A DNA stretch of 64,000 nt. It comes from Paenibacillus lactis. GTDB lineage: Bacteria > Bacillota > Bacilli > Paenibacillales > Paenibacillaceae. The notes beneath the pieces are model-generated. The model had not been told where the DNA came from. It worked only from the letters and a program-made list of their open reading frames with translations, and made no database searches. The DNA lies in the NCBI RefSeq assembly GCF_017873605.1, contig NZ_JAGGKI010000008.1, positions 62,001 to 126,000 of the forward strand, given 5' to 3'. This document shows positions 9,064-17,295 of this stretch, piece by piece. Every line of letters begins with the position of its first letter. Within the stretch, counting starts at the first letter, position 1. Both the position numbers and the translations under genes were made by a program.

Positions 9064-9104
9064 AAGCCGCCCCCAGCCTGGAAAATAAGGCTGTAGGGCG
9101 GCTT
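9064..9104. terminator. Terminator hairpin between convergent MFS gene and SDR remnant
   Basis: AAGCCGCC...AGCCT and AGGCT...GGCGGCTT form a long stem with loop GGAAAATA. There is no strong T-run on either strand, so efficiency is uncertain. Confidence 0.6.
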
Positions 9105-9120
9105 GCATCTTTGCTGATCT

Positions 9121-9735
9121 TCAGCTGAACTGCTTCGTTATGCCTGCCATAAACTCCTCATCCGATGTTTTGCTTCGCAGATCCATCAGGTAATGGGCAT
9201 CAGCCCCAACCAAATAACGGAAGCGATCGGACGGATCGGTTGCCGCTTCGAAGATCGTTTCCGCTATGAGCTTCGGTTCGGAAGCATGAACGTCAAAGCT
9301 GTTCATCTGTTTTTGCAGAACCGTTTCCGTATACGAGGCGTAAGCATCGAGCGACGTATCGGTCAACAGATCGAGGGAGCGTCCGGTAAAATCCGTGGCC
9401 ACGTTGCCGGGTTCTACGAGCTTCACCTTGATTTGATGAGCAGCCATCTCGTAAAAAAGGGATTCCGAAAAGCCTTCGATGGCCCATTTGCTCGCATGAT
9501 ACAGCGACAGCAGCGGAAAAGCCACTCTTCCGCCAACGGAGGATACATTGATGACCGTACCGCCGTCGCTTTGCCTGAAATGGGGAAGAAGTGCTTGCGT
9601 CGTGCGAAGGACCCCAAGTACGTTGACATCGAATTGCCGCTTGATTTGGGCTTCCGTCGCGGCTTCGAATGCGCCTATCGCCGCGTAACCTGCATTATTC
9701 AGCAGGACATCGATTTTGCCGAACGCTTTCAGAAA
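9121..9735 (-). pseudogene. SDR-family oxidoreductase remnant lacking the N-terminal cofactor-binding part
   Basis: From FGKIDVLLNNAGYAAIG onward the minus strand encodes a normal classical SDR C-terminal two-thirds: NNAG, the INVSSVGGR serine, YHASK catalytic Tyr/Lys, and VEPGNVATDF. The N-terminal Rossmann glycine motif (TGxxxGxG) and about 75 residues are absent. Upstream of about 9735 the open frame is only the antisense of a TetR remnant, so the apparent 286-residue protein is a chimaera. Without the dinucleotide loop it cannot be a functional SDR. See the junction finding. Confidence 0.82.
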
Positions 9736-10122
9736 ATATACGAGCAATCGCTGCGGTGCGTCGTTTATGTGTCGGATCTCTTCCTGGAAGATCTGAGAGA
9801 TTCCTACCCGACGCTGTTTGACCGTCTGATTGCAGCACAGCAGATCCGATATCGAAACTTGGAGACTTTTTTCGAGGCAGGGATGGAGCAAGGCGTCTTC
9901 AACCGTTTGAATGCCGCATTGTTTATGGTTCAAGATGATGCCGTGCTTCGGCGGATCATGGACCCGCTGTTCTCGATTCATTACGACATGACCTTAAAGC
10001 AGGCGTTGATGGACTTTTACCAGTTGAAAAAATACCAGTTGTTCCAGCCGGATCATGTTGATTCCGTGCAGGATTCGAGAACGGAACAGGAGATCGTGAA
10101 CATTCTGAAGATGATCACGTAA
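9716..10122 (+). pseudogene. TetR-family regulator remnant lacking the DNA-binding domain
   Basis: From AERFQKIYEQSLRCVVYVSD to the stop at 10122, this plus-strand stretch reads as the C-terminal ligand-binding half of a TetR/AcrR regulator (YPTLFDRLIAAQQIRYRNLETFF). No helix-turn-helix precedes it; the frame upstream is antisense to the SDR remnant. The two genes were probably divergent neighbours whose start regions and shared promoter were deleted together. There is no visible start codon with a ribosome site, so it is unlikely to be expressed. Confidence 0.8.
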
Positions 10123-10142
10123 TGTCCGACCGGAAACGACCG

Positions 10143-10170
10143 TTGACATATCGATAATTCACGATATAAT
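10143..10170 (+). promoter_or_regulatory. Promoter and ArsR operator O1 of the arsR-type gene
   Basis: TTGACA (10143-10148), 16-nt spacer, TATAAT (10165-10170). An inverted repeat ATATCG-N8-CGATAT at 10148-10167 fills the spacer and overlaps the -10. The same architecture recurs twice before the next gene. The predicted transcription start falls at or within a base of the ATG at 10178, implying a leaderless mRNA. Confidence 0.8.
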
Positions 10171-10177
10171 GATTCGT

Positions 10178-10480
10178 ATGAAACCAATCGAAATCTTCAA
10201 AGCACTGTCCAATGAATCGCGGCTTGATATTTTGCGGTGGCTTAAGGAGCCTGAGCAGCATTTTACGCCCCATGAAGGGATTGATATGAGGGAAATCGGG
10301 GTATGCGTGAGCCAGGTGACCGAGAAATTGAATATGACGCAATCGACAGCTTCGCAATATCTGTCCATTTTGCAGCGGGCCGGACTGATCAAGACCGAGC
10401 GGATCGGCAAATTTACGTATTACAAGCGTGATGAGGAAGTCATCCGTCAAATCGGCGAATATTTGAAGCAGGAAATATAA
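10178..10480 (+). CDS. ArsR-family winged-helix transcriptional regulator
   Basis: 100 residues from the preferred ATG: EIFKALSNESRLDILRWL is the classical ArsR opening, and SQVTEKLNMTQSTASQYLSIL is the recognition helix region, followed by the wing (ERIGKFTYYKRD). No metal-binding Cys pair of the ELCVCDL kind is present, so it probably senses something other than arsenite or cadmium. An ATG at 10169 overlaps the -10 box and cannot be used by this promoter, hence the start at 10178. It lies 140 nt upstream of an MFS exporter whose promoter region carries two copies of the same operator, so it most likely represses itself and the exporter. Confidence 0.88.
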   Translation: MKPIEIFKALSNESRLDILRWLKEPEQHFTPHEGIDMREIGVCVSQVTEKLNMTQSTASQYLSILQRAGLIKTERIGKFTYYKRDEEVIRQIGEYLKQEI

Positions 10481-10537
10481 CCTACAAGAACTGAATGCTT
10501 CCTTGGCCAAGGAATATTCAGTCTTGTTCCGCACTAC

Positions 10538-10557
10538 ATATCTACATATTACGATAT
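10538..10557. promoter_or_regulatory. Putative ArsR operator O2 upstream of MFS exporter
   Basis: ATATCT-N8-CGATAT, one mismatch from the O1 inverted repeat and with the same 8-nt spacing. Confidence 0.62.
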
Positions 10558-10576
10558 GTATATTTATTGGTTTCAT

Positions 10577-10596
10577 ATATCGATATTTTGCGATAT
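10577..10596. promoter_or_regulatory. Putative ArsR operator O3 at MFS exporter promoter
   Basis: ATATCG-N8-CGATAT, a perfect match to the O1 half-sites and spacing. It lies 24 nt before the MFS start codon, overlapping the likely core promoter. Confidence 0.72.
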
Positions 10597-10619
10597 TTAA
10601 ATATATAAGGAGTGGAATT

Positions 10620-11807
10620 ATGAAGAATGCTTGGAAAATATACTTGCTGGCTATCGTGAGTTTTTTAGTAGGGACATCGGAATACATCATCTCGGGGATC
10701 TTGGACAAAATCGCGGATTCCCTCGGCATCACCATTACGGCCGCGGGCCAGCTGATTACGATTTTCTCGCTGGTGTACGCCGTTCTGACCCCGGTGTTGA
10801 TGGCGCTGACCGCGAAGCTGGAACGCCAGCGGCTGCTGGTTTATTCGCTCGGACTGTTTGTTGTTGCGAATCTATTGTCGTTCGCGCTTCCCGGCTATGT
10901 TCCCTTTGTCATTGCCCGCATCATTATGGCGATGGGGGCAGGGATGGTGGTCGTCACCGCGCTCGGCATCGCCGCCCGCATCGCACCGCAGGGCAAGCAG
11001 GCAAGCTCCATTGCCACGGTTGTCATGGGCTTTACCGCTTCGCTCATTATCGGTGTCCCGCTCGGGCGCGTGACAGCCGCCGCTTTCGGCTGGAAGTCGG
11101 TGTTCGGCCTGATTGCCGTTCTGGGTATCGTAGCGATGGTTGTCTTATATAAAGCGATTCCGAAAATTCAAGGCGATGCTCCGGTTCCGCTGCTTCAGCA
11201 ATTTGCACTGCTTCGAAAGCCGAAAGTGGCGCTCGGTTTGGGAATAACCTTCTTCTGGCTTGGGGGATATTCCGTAGCTTATACGTATCTTTCCCCTTAT
11301 CTTCTAAGCGTCAGCGGCTTGGGCGAACAATGGATCAGCGCAGCGCTGTTCGCTTTCGGCATTGCGAGCCTGGTCGGGTCGAAATTCGGCGGATACAGCA
11401 CCGACCGGTGGGGTGTATCCTTGACCCTTACCTTCGGGATGATCATCCACATTTTTGCGTTAGCCCTGCTATCGTTCACGAATGCATCCGCTGCAGCTTT
11501 TCCAGTGTTCGCCATGCTGATCCTATGGTCTTTGTCCGCCTGGTCGTCCGGTCCGACACAACAATTCAACCTGGTCCAGCTGGAGCCGGAATCATCCGGA
11601 GTCATGCTGGGACTGAACCAGTCGGTGATGCAGCTGTCCATGGCTGCGGGGGCCGGACTCGGCGGTATTGCCGTTAATAGCATATCTCTATCATCAATCA
11701 CATGGCTTGGGGCAGCGGGTGTTGCGATTGCTGTGGGGCTGGCACTGGTGCTGTTCCGTATCGGGAAGCAGGAGAAGGAGGCCGGACGGACGGTCGTATC
11801 TTCCTGA
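10620..11807 (+). CDS. MFS transporter, DHA1 family, PbuE/AraJ-like exporter
   Basis: 395 residues and 12 membrane segments. The opening AWKIYLLAIVSFLVGTSEYIISGIL, the AGQLITIFSLVYAV segment and ALTAKLERQRL motif A resemble PbuE-type purine/nucleoside exporters. The start is the ATG at 10620 after AAGGAGTGG; the frame extends upstream to 10503, but that part runs through the operators. It is co-regulated with the ArsR gene 140 nt upstream. An exact substrate cannot be read from the sequence; purine analogue or drug export is an inference from family. Confidence 0.88.
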   Translation: MKNAWKIYLLAIVSFLVGTSEYIISGILDKIADSLGITITAAGQLITIFSLVYAVLTPVLMALTAKLERQRLLVYSLGLFVVANLLSFALPGYVPFVIARIIMAMGAGMVVVTALGIAARIAPQGKQASSIATVVMGFTASLIIGVPLGRVTAAAFGWKSVFGLIAVLGIVAMVVLYKAIPKIQGDAPVPLLQQFALLRKPKVALGLGITFFWLGGYSVAYTYLSPYLLSVSGLGEQWISAALFAFGIASLVGSKFGGYSTDRWGVSLTLTFGMIIHIFALALLSFTNASAAAFPVFAMLILWSLSAWSSGPTQQFNLVQLEPESSGVMLGLNQSVMQLSMAAGAGLGGIAVNSISLSSITWLGAAGVAIAVGLALVLFRIGKQEKEAGRTVVSS

Positions 11808-11875
11808 TCCTAAGGCTTATTCGCCGATTCCGTCTGCTGCGGTTTCGTGGTATACATCCTCCTCTTCGGCGCGAT

Positions 11876-11905
11876 TTGACGCTCTAAATGGGTCCAAGGT
11901 ATGAT
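11876..11905 (+). promoter_or_regulatory. Probable sigma-A promoter of the LacI-family gene
   Basis: TTGACG, 18-nt spacer, TATGAT (11900-11905), 54 nt before the start codon. Confidence 0.55.
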
Positions 11906-11959
11906 AGGATCAATAGAAAGCGAGAATTTGGCTCCAACTTTGCGGAGGAGGAAATACGT

Positions 11960-12997
11960 TTGGCTAGACTAAAAGACATTGCCGAGCGGGTCGGGGTATC
12001 CATATCCACGGTCTCGCGGGCAATCAGCAACGATACAAGCCGTCCGGTCAGCGAAGACACCAAGCAGAGAATCAGGGAGGCGGCGCTTGAGCTGGGGTAT
12101 AAGCTTCAGGAACCGATGCAGACAGCACGTGATAATGGAACGGAGATCAAGCGAATCGTCTGTATCGTTCCTCAGCTTCTGATGGATGACCATCCTTATT
12201 TCTCGAAGGTTCTTGCAGGCTTCCATGAAAAAATGGAGGAGCTCGGACAGCCTCCGGCCATCGTTCGCACCTGCGAGGAGGTTAGCGATGCAGAACGGCT
12301 GCGGCTGATGCTGAAGGAGACCGGGGCCCAGGGCTTGGTTGCGATCAGCTGGTATGACCAGGAATTGTTTGAGCTCATCCAGCAGGAAGGCGTCGCGATT
12401 ATGGGGGTAAGCTTAAACGATGAAAGCTTGACCGTCCCGGTGGTGGATTGTGACCGGGTGCTGTCCGCCAGATCCGCGGTGCGCCACTTGATTGATCAAG
12501 GGCACAAGCGGATCGCTTTTATCGGGGGACCTGCCTATTCCAATCAAATGGAGAGCGAGGAGCGGTATGTCGGCTACAAATTCGCGATCCTTGAAGCGAA
12601 TCTGGAGCTGCGGAAGGACTGGATCATGAACACGGGCTGGAACGTGGATCGAAGCTTTAGCCATATGAACGATTTGCTGGGCAAGCTGCCGAAGGCGGAA
12701 TGGCCGACGGCGGTATTTTGCGCAAGCGACATGCTGGCGATTCCGGCCATGCGGGCGGTGATCGAGAACGGCGGCACCATCCCGGGCGATATTGCGATTG
12801 TCGGCATGGACAATATCGATGTAGCGCAGTATACGACCCCGCCGCTCACGTCCGTTTCGGTGCCGAAGCATGAAATCGGCAGAGTCGCCGCGAAATCCAT
12901 CGTCGATTACTTGGACGGACATTTCAAGGCGGCTACCAAAATTTTGCTGCCCTGCTCTTTGATCATTCGGGAGTCCTCCAGATTGGATCGGATATAA
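11960..12997 (+). CDS. LacI/GalR-family transcriptional regulator
   Basis: 345 residues from TTG at 11960, which follows GGAGGAGG with 7-8 nt spacing; residues upstream in the same frame lack family similarity. MARLKDIAERVGVSISTVSRAIS is the LacI helix-turn-helix and hinge start. A periplasmic-binding-like effector domain follows (IVCIVPQLL, HKRIAFIGGP, GDIAIVGMDNIDVAQYTTPPLTSV). It precedes the cre-controlled sugar importer at 13.7 kb by 700 nt on the same strand and is the best candidate for its specific regulator. The effector sugar is unknown. Confidence 0.9.
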   Translation: MARLKDIAERVGVSISTVSRAISNDTSRPVSEDTKQRIREAALELGYKLQEPMQTARDNGTEIKRIVCIVPQLLMDDHPYFSKVLAGFHEKMEELGQPPAIVRTCEEVSDAERLRLMLKETGAQGLVAISWYDQELFELIQQEGVAIMGVSLNDESLTVPVVDCDRVLSARSAVRHLIDQGHKRIAFIGGPAYSNQMESEERYVGYKFAILEANLELRKDWIMNTGWNVDRSFSHMNDLLGKLPKAEWPTAVFCASDMLAIPAMRAVIENGGTIPGDIAIVGMDNIDVAQYTTPPLTSVSVPKHEIGRVAAKSIVDYLDGHFKAATKILLPCSLIIRESSRLDRI

Positions 12998-13048
12998 TAG
13001 TTTGGCCGTGTGCAATTCGATCACGAGTAGGAAATAGGCGTAAAAATA

Positions 13049-13085
13049 GCAGCCGCAAGCTTGCAAAGCTTGCGGCTGTTTTTGC
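13049..13085 (+). terminator. Intrinsic terminator after the LacI-family gene
   Basis: AGCCGCAAGCTT and AAGCTTGCGGCT form a perfect stem with a short loop, followed by GTTTTTG. Confidence 0.9.
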
Positions 13086-13703
13086 GCTGTTTTTGTAGTG
13101 TTTTTTTCTGCTTTTGTATTGTTTTTCAGCTGTATTTGTGATGTTTTTGCGCCAAAATTCCAGGAATAACACCAAAATTAATCCAAAAAAATGTTTGACA
13201 ATTACGATGCGGCTATATTATCATGGGAAAAAAATCAAAGGTTTTTGGATATTTTTGATCATGTTTTGGATTTACCCAGCACCTTCCTCTATAGAACTCA
13301 TTTTGTCTTGTCTTCGTTTATTTTGCTTGTATAACAAGCTTTTATATATACGAGTCACCGTCCCTAAATATCTCGTCTAACCCCATTATTCTAGAAACTG
13401 CCTGCTTAAAGAGGTCCAAATTATCATCCAAATGATATCTTTTAATTTGAGTCTATATCCAAAAAGGATTAAACCCCATGTCACATGGGTTTAATGCATA
13501 GATAGCTTCATGGTTGCCAATGTGGCACAACGAACAAACCAAAAGGGGGAAGATGGTGGATCTCATTTTCGAAAAAGCTTTATCGTATGCAGGAAGGGGG
13601 AAACCTTCATTTTTTTAATCACAAAATTGCAAGCGCTGTCATTTCGGGGCAGTCTACACCGATTTTTCGTCCCCCTACTATTTCTCAATGAGGTGATGCT
13701 AAA
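13086..13703 (+). promoter_or_regulatory. AT-rich regulatory intergenic region with palindrome and perfect cre box
   Basis: No gene is credible here. A TTGACA (13195) with TATTAT 15 nt downstream is a weak promoter candidate. A near-perfect palindrome TTAAACCCCATG/CATGGGTTTAA lies at 13469-13494 and may be an operator or a short hairpin. TGCAAGCGCTGTCA at 13628-13641 matches the CcpA cre consensus TGNAANCGNWNNCW at every defined position, 63 nt before the importer, so the operon should respond to catabolite repression. The base composition is clearly more AT-rich than the flanking genes. Confidence 0.65.
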
Positions 13704-14663
13704 TTGGCCAACACGTCGCTGCAGTCTCCAGCCATCGCGGCAACTGAAACGAAACGCAGCCGCTATAAGTGGAACCGGATCTGGCGTAATTGGCAGCTGT
13801 ACGTCCTGATCTCTCCGGTCATTGCCTACTACATCCTGTTCCAGTATGTGCCGATGTACGGAATCCAGATTGCATTTAAGGATTTTATTGCAACCCAAGG
13901 GATTTGGGGCAGCCCCTGGGTCGGACTCGACCATTTCGAACGGTTTTTCAACGGCTATTATTTCTGGCGCCTGATGAAGAATACGCTCGGAATCGGGCTG
14001 TACAGCCTGGCCGTCGGATTCCCGGTGCCGATCATTCTGGCGCTGCTCATGAATGAGGTACGTGCCGAGAAATTCAAGCGATTCGTACAGACGATAACCT
14101 ACGCACCGCATTTCCTGTCGATCGTCGTGGTCGTCGGGATGATGATGATTTTCCTGTCGCCGCGCTACGGCATCCTCAATCATTTTATTGAGATGTTCGG
14201 CGGCAAGGCGATTAATTTCATGACTGAGCCGGGCTGGTTCAAAACGCTGTACGTGCTGTCCGATGTTTGGCAGACCATGGGATGGAGCTCCATTATTTAT
14301 TTGGCTGCGCTCGCCGGCATCGACAACCAGCTGCATGAAGCCGCGAGGGTGGACGGGGCTACACGGCTCCAGCGGATCTGGCATATTAACATTCCCGGCA
14401 TCATGCCGACGATCATCATTTTGCTGATATTGAACATCGGAAGCATCATGAGCATCGGCTTTGAGAAGGTGCTGCTGATGCAGAACAATTTGAACATGGA
14501 GAGCTCCGACATTATTGCCACCTACGTGTACCGGATGGGGATCCAGAATGCCGAATACAGCTTCTCGGCCGCCGTCGGATTGTTTAATTCCGTCATCAAC
14601 TTCGTCCTGTTGGTTGTCGTGAACTTTATCTCCAGACGCGTGAGCGAAACAAGTCTTTGGTAG
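13704..14663 (+). CDS. Carbohydrate ABC transporter permease (LplB/YteP-like)
   Basis: 319 residues and six membrane segments, TTG start after GAGGTGATG. The cytoplasmic EAA loop is EAARVDGATRLQRIWHINIPG (about 212-232), which docks the ATPase. The N-terminal ISPVIAYYILFQYVPMYGIQIAFKDF is typical of the LplB/YteP branch, which serves complex oligosaccharides such as pectin- or xylan-derived fragments. First gene of a four-gene operon under the cre box; it pairs with the permease that follows by 19 nt. No ATPase gene is present in the locus. Confidence 0.92.
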   Translation: MANTSLQSPAIAATETKRSRYKWNRIWRNWQLYVLISPVIAYYILFQYVPMYGIQIAFKDFIATQGIWGSPWVGLDHFERFFNGYYFWRLMKNTLGIGLYSLAVGFPVPIILALLMNEVRAEKFKRFVQTITYAPHFLSIVVVVGMMMIFLSPRYGILNHFIEMFGGKAINFMTEPGWFKTLYVLSDVWQTMGWSSIIYLAALAGIDNQLHEAARVDGATRLQRIWHINIPGIMPTIIILLILNIGSIMSIGFEKVLLMQNNLNMESSDIIATYVYRMGIQNAEYSFSAAVGLFNSVINFVLLVVVNFISRRVSETSLW

Positions 14664-14682
14664 GGGAGGGCGCTTTAGTATC

Positions 14683-15567
14683 ATGCAAATCGAATCCAGG
14701 GGAGACCGCATCTTCAACATCATTAATTACACGATCCTGATCCTCGTCACGCTCATTGTCCTGTACCCGCTGCTGTTCGTGCTAAGCGCATCCTTCAGCG
14801 ATCCGCAGACGGTTCTTCGGGGCGAAATGCTGCTGTGGCCAAAAGGCTTCAATCTGAACTCCTATGTCAAAATATTTCAAAATCAGGATATCATCAGCGG
14901 CTTTACCAACACGCTGATCTACACTTCGCTCGGGACGCTCATCAACCTGACAATGACGATTCTTGCGGCTTATCCGCTGTCGCGGAAGGACTTTGTCGGG
15001 CGCAATGCGATCATGGCACTGCTCGTTTTCACGATGTTTTTCAGCGGCGGGCTGATCCCGACCTATCTGCTCATCAAGAACCTGGGCATGCTGAATTCAC
15101 TTTGGGTCATGATCATACCGAACGCCGTATCCATCTGGAACATCATCATTATGCGAACCTTCTTCCAGCAGTCCATTCCGAACGAGCTGCAGGAGGCGGC
15201 GACCATCGACGGCTGCTCGAATATCAAAATTTTGACCCGGATCATCCTGCCGCTGTCGATGCCGATCATTGCCGTAACCATTTTGTTCTATGCGGTCGGA
15301 CACTGGAATGCGTTCTTCAACGCACTCTTGTACTTATCGGATAAGGAGAAATTTCCGCTGCAGCTCATCCTGCGCGAAATTCTCATTCAAGGTCAAACGA
15401 ATGACATGGTGAAGATGTCGACCGAGTCGGCAATCAAGCAGCAACGGGAAGTGGAAGGCATCAAATATGCGGTTCTCGTTGTCGCGAATTTACCGGTGCT
15501 CGCGCTCTACCCGTTTCTGCAGCGGTACTTCGTGAAAGGCGTCATGATCGGAGCCATCAAAGGATAA
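14683..15567 (+). CDS. Carbohydrate ABC transporter permease (YtcP/LplC-like)
   Basis: 294 residues. NYTILILVTLIVLYPLLFVLSASFSD is the usual first membrane helix of the YtcP/LplC group; the EAA loop is ELQEAATIDGCSNIKILTRIILPLS (about 166-190). It ends FVKGVMIGAIKG, typical of this branch. ATG start behind a purine-rich GGGAGGGCG. It partners the preceding permease; the solute-binding protein follows after 50 nt. Confidence 0.92.
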   Translation: MQIESRGDRIFNIINYTILILVTLIVLYPLLFVLSASFSDPQTVLRGEMLLWPKGFNLNSYVKIFQNQDIISGFTNTLIYTSLGTLINLTMTILAAYPLSRKDFVGRNAIMALLVFTMFFSGGLIPTYLLIKNLGMLNSLWVMIIPNAVSIWNIIIMRTFFQQSIPNELQEAATIDGCSNIKILTRIILPLSMPIIAVTILFYAVGHWNAFFNALLYLSDKEKFPLQLILREILIQGQTNDMVKMSTESAIKQQREVEGIKYAVLVVANLPVLALYPFLQRYFVKGVMIGAIKG

Positions 15568-15617
15568 TTCCTTGCATGGATAAATGAATGGATGATGAGA
15601 AAAAGGGAGGATGAAGG

Positions 15618-17240
15618 ATGAAGCTGAAGAAATGGGGAGGTCTTCTGCTGACCTGCGTATTGTCGGTATCGCTGGCGGCCGGCTGCGGCCCGAACAATCC
15701 GGGAGGGTCGAAGGAAGGGGAAACGCCTGGCGAAACGGCAGCCAATTTGAATCAGACGGGGTTTCCGATCGTGAACGAGCCGATTACGGTGACCGGCTTT
15801 GCCGGAAAGTTCTTTGCCAACGCGGATTGGAACAATATCAAGCTTTGGAAGGAGTACGAAAAAACGACCAACATCAAGGTCCAGTGGGACACGGTGCATA
15901 AAGACAATTTGGCGGAAAAACGGAATCTGCTCCTCGCCGGCGGCGATTATCCGGAAATGTTCTACGCTTCGGCGTTCCCGCGGGCAGACCTGCTGAAATA
16001 CGGCAAGCAGGGGGCGTTTATACCGCTGAATGATCTTATCGATCAGTACGCGCCGAACTTTAAGGCCCTCATGGAGAAGTATCCGATCATCGAGAAAGGG
16101 ATTACGATGCCGGACGGCAATATTTACGGCCTGCCGACGCTGTATGATCCGGAATTCAAATCCGTGCTGTACGGCACGCCGTGGGTGAAGTCGGAATGGC
16201 TGACCAAGCTGGGATTATCCGAGCCGCAAACGCTCGATGATTTTTACAATATGCTGAAGGCGTTTAAAGAGAACGATCCGAACGGAAACGGCCAGAAGGA
16301 CGAAATCGCCTGGGGCGGCGTCGGAGCGGCGGGCATCGTGAATTATTTGCGCGGTTCGTTCGGTCTCAACAATCACGGAACGTCGAATATATACGTCGAC
16401 TCGGATCCTGAATCCGGAAAGGTCCGGTTCATTCCGACCGATCCGCGGTATAAAGAGCTCCTGCAGTACGTAAACAAGCTGTACAAGGACGGCCTGCTGG
16501 AGCAGGACATCATGTCCGTAAAGAGCACCGAGGTGGATGCGAAGGGCGTGGAAGGCCTGCTTGGCGTCGTGGATAATGTGGACCCGGTCGCCATCTATAA
16601 CCAGGAAGGTTATGTGGGCCTGCCGGTGCTGAAGGGACCGCATGGAGATCAGATGTACACCGCAACCGGATCCCCGCTCGGCAATATCGGCATGTTCGTC
16701 CTCACGGATAAAGCGAAACATCCGGAAGCCATGATCCGCTGGATGGATTACTTCTACAGCGATGAAGGCATCAGGCTGTTCTTTATGGGGTGGAAAGACG
16801 AGACGTATAAGGAAGATGCGGACGGTAACGTGGATTACGTCGACGAAATCAAGAACAACCCGGACGGGCTGAATCTGGACCAGGCGGTCGGACAATATTT
16901 GATCTGGCCGGGCGGCTACTATCCAGGCTTCGTGACGCAGAAGTATTTTAAAGGGGCGGAAGGGCTTCCGACCTCCGTGGAAAATGCGAAAAAAGCCGAG
17001 CCTCACGTTATCCCGCAGGACAAAATATGGCCGCCGTTCAACTTTACGGCCGATGAGCAGTCCGAGCTTACCGGCATTCAGACGGACATTACCACCTACG
17101 TGGATGAAATGAGGGATAAATTCATTTCAGGCAACGAGTCCTTTGACAATTGGGACCAATATGTCGCCAATCTGCAGAAAATGGGACTCGACCGCTATCT
17201 CGCCATTTACGAGTCGGCGGCGGAACGCTACAACCAATAA
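15618..17240 (+). CDS. Extracellular solute-binding lipoprotein (LplA/YtcQ-like)
   Basis: 540 residues with a lipoprotein signal peptide; lipobox LAAGC places the lipidated Cys near residue 23. It belongs to the large binding-protein class (about 500-550 residues) that accompanies LplB/LplC-type permeases and captures oligosaccharides at the cell surface. ATG start after GGGAGGATGAAGG. The ligand is unknown; the dehydrogenase that follows and the LplABC type suggest a uronate- or deoxysugar-containing glycan, which is inference. Confidence 0.92.
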   Translation: MKLKKWGGLLLTCVLSVSLAAGCGPNNPGGSKEGETPGETAANLNQTGFPIVNEPITVTGFAGKFFANADWNNIKLWKEYEKTTNIKVQWDTVHKDNLAEKRNLLLAGGDYPEMFYASAFPRADLLKYGKQGAFIPLNDLIDQYAPNFKALMEKYPIIEKGITMPDGNIYGLPTLYDPEFKSVLYGTPWVKSEWLTKLGLSEPQTLDDFYNMLKAFKENDPNGNGQKDEIAWGGVGAAGIVNYLRGSFGLNNHGTSNIYVDSDPESGKVRFIPTDPRYKELLQYVNKLYKDGLLEQDIMSVKSTEVDAKGVEGLLGVVDNVDPVAIYNQEGYVGLPVLKGPHGDQMYTATGSPLGNIGMFVLTDKAKHPEAMIRWMDYFYSDEGIRLFFMGWKDETYKEDADGNVDYVDEIKNNPDGLNLDQAVGQYLIWPGGYYPGFVTQKYFKGAEGLPTSVENAKKAEPHVIPQDKIWPPFNFTADEQSELTGIQTDITTYVDEMRDKFISGNESFDNWDQYVANLQKMGLDRYLAIYESAAERYNQ

Positions 17241-17295
17241 ACAAGATGTTCATACAACTGTGAATGCGTGTGTGAATGCAAAGGAGCGACTTGAC

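Noticed and set aside
9193..10122. A single 309-residue protein on the plus strand
   Set aside because: Its first 170 codons are antisense to SDR sequence; only the last part is TetR-like, so it is not one gene.
16215..17006. 263-codon minus-strand frame inside the binding-protein gene
   Set aside because: Antisense frame; the plus-strand lipoprotein is well supported.
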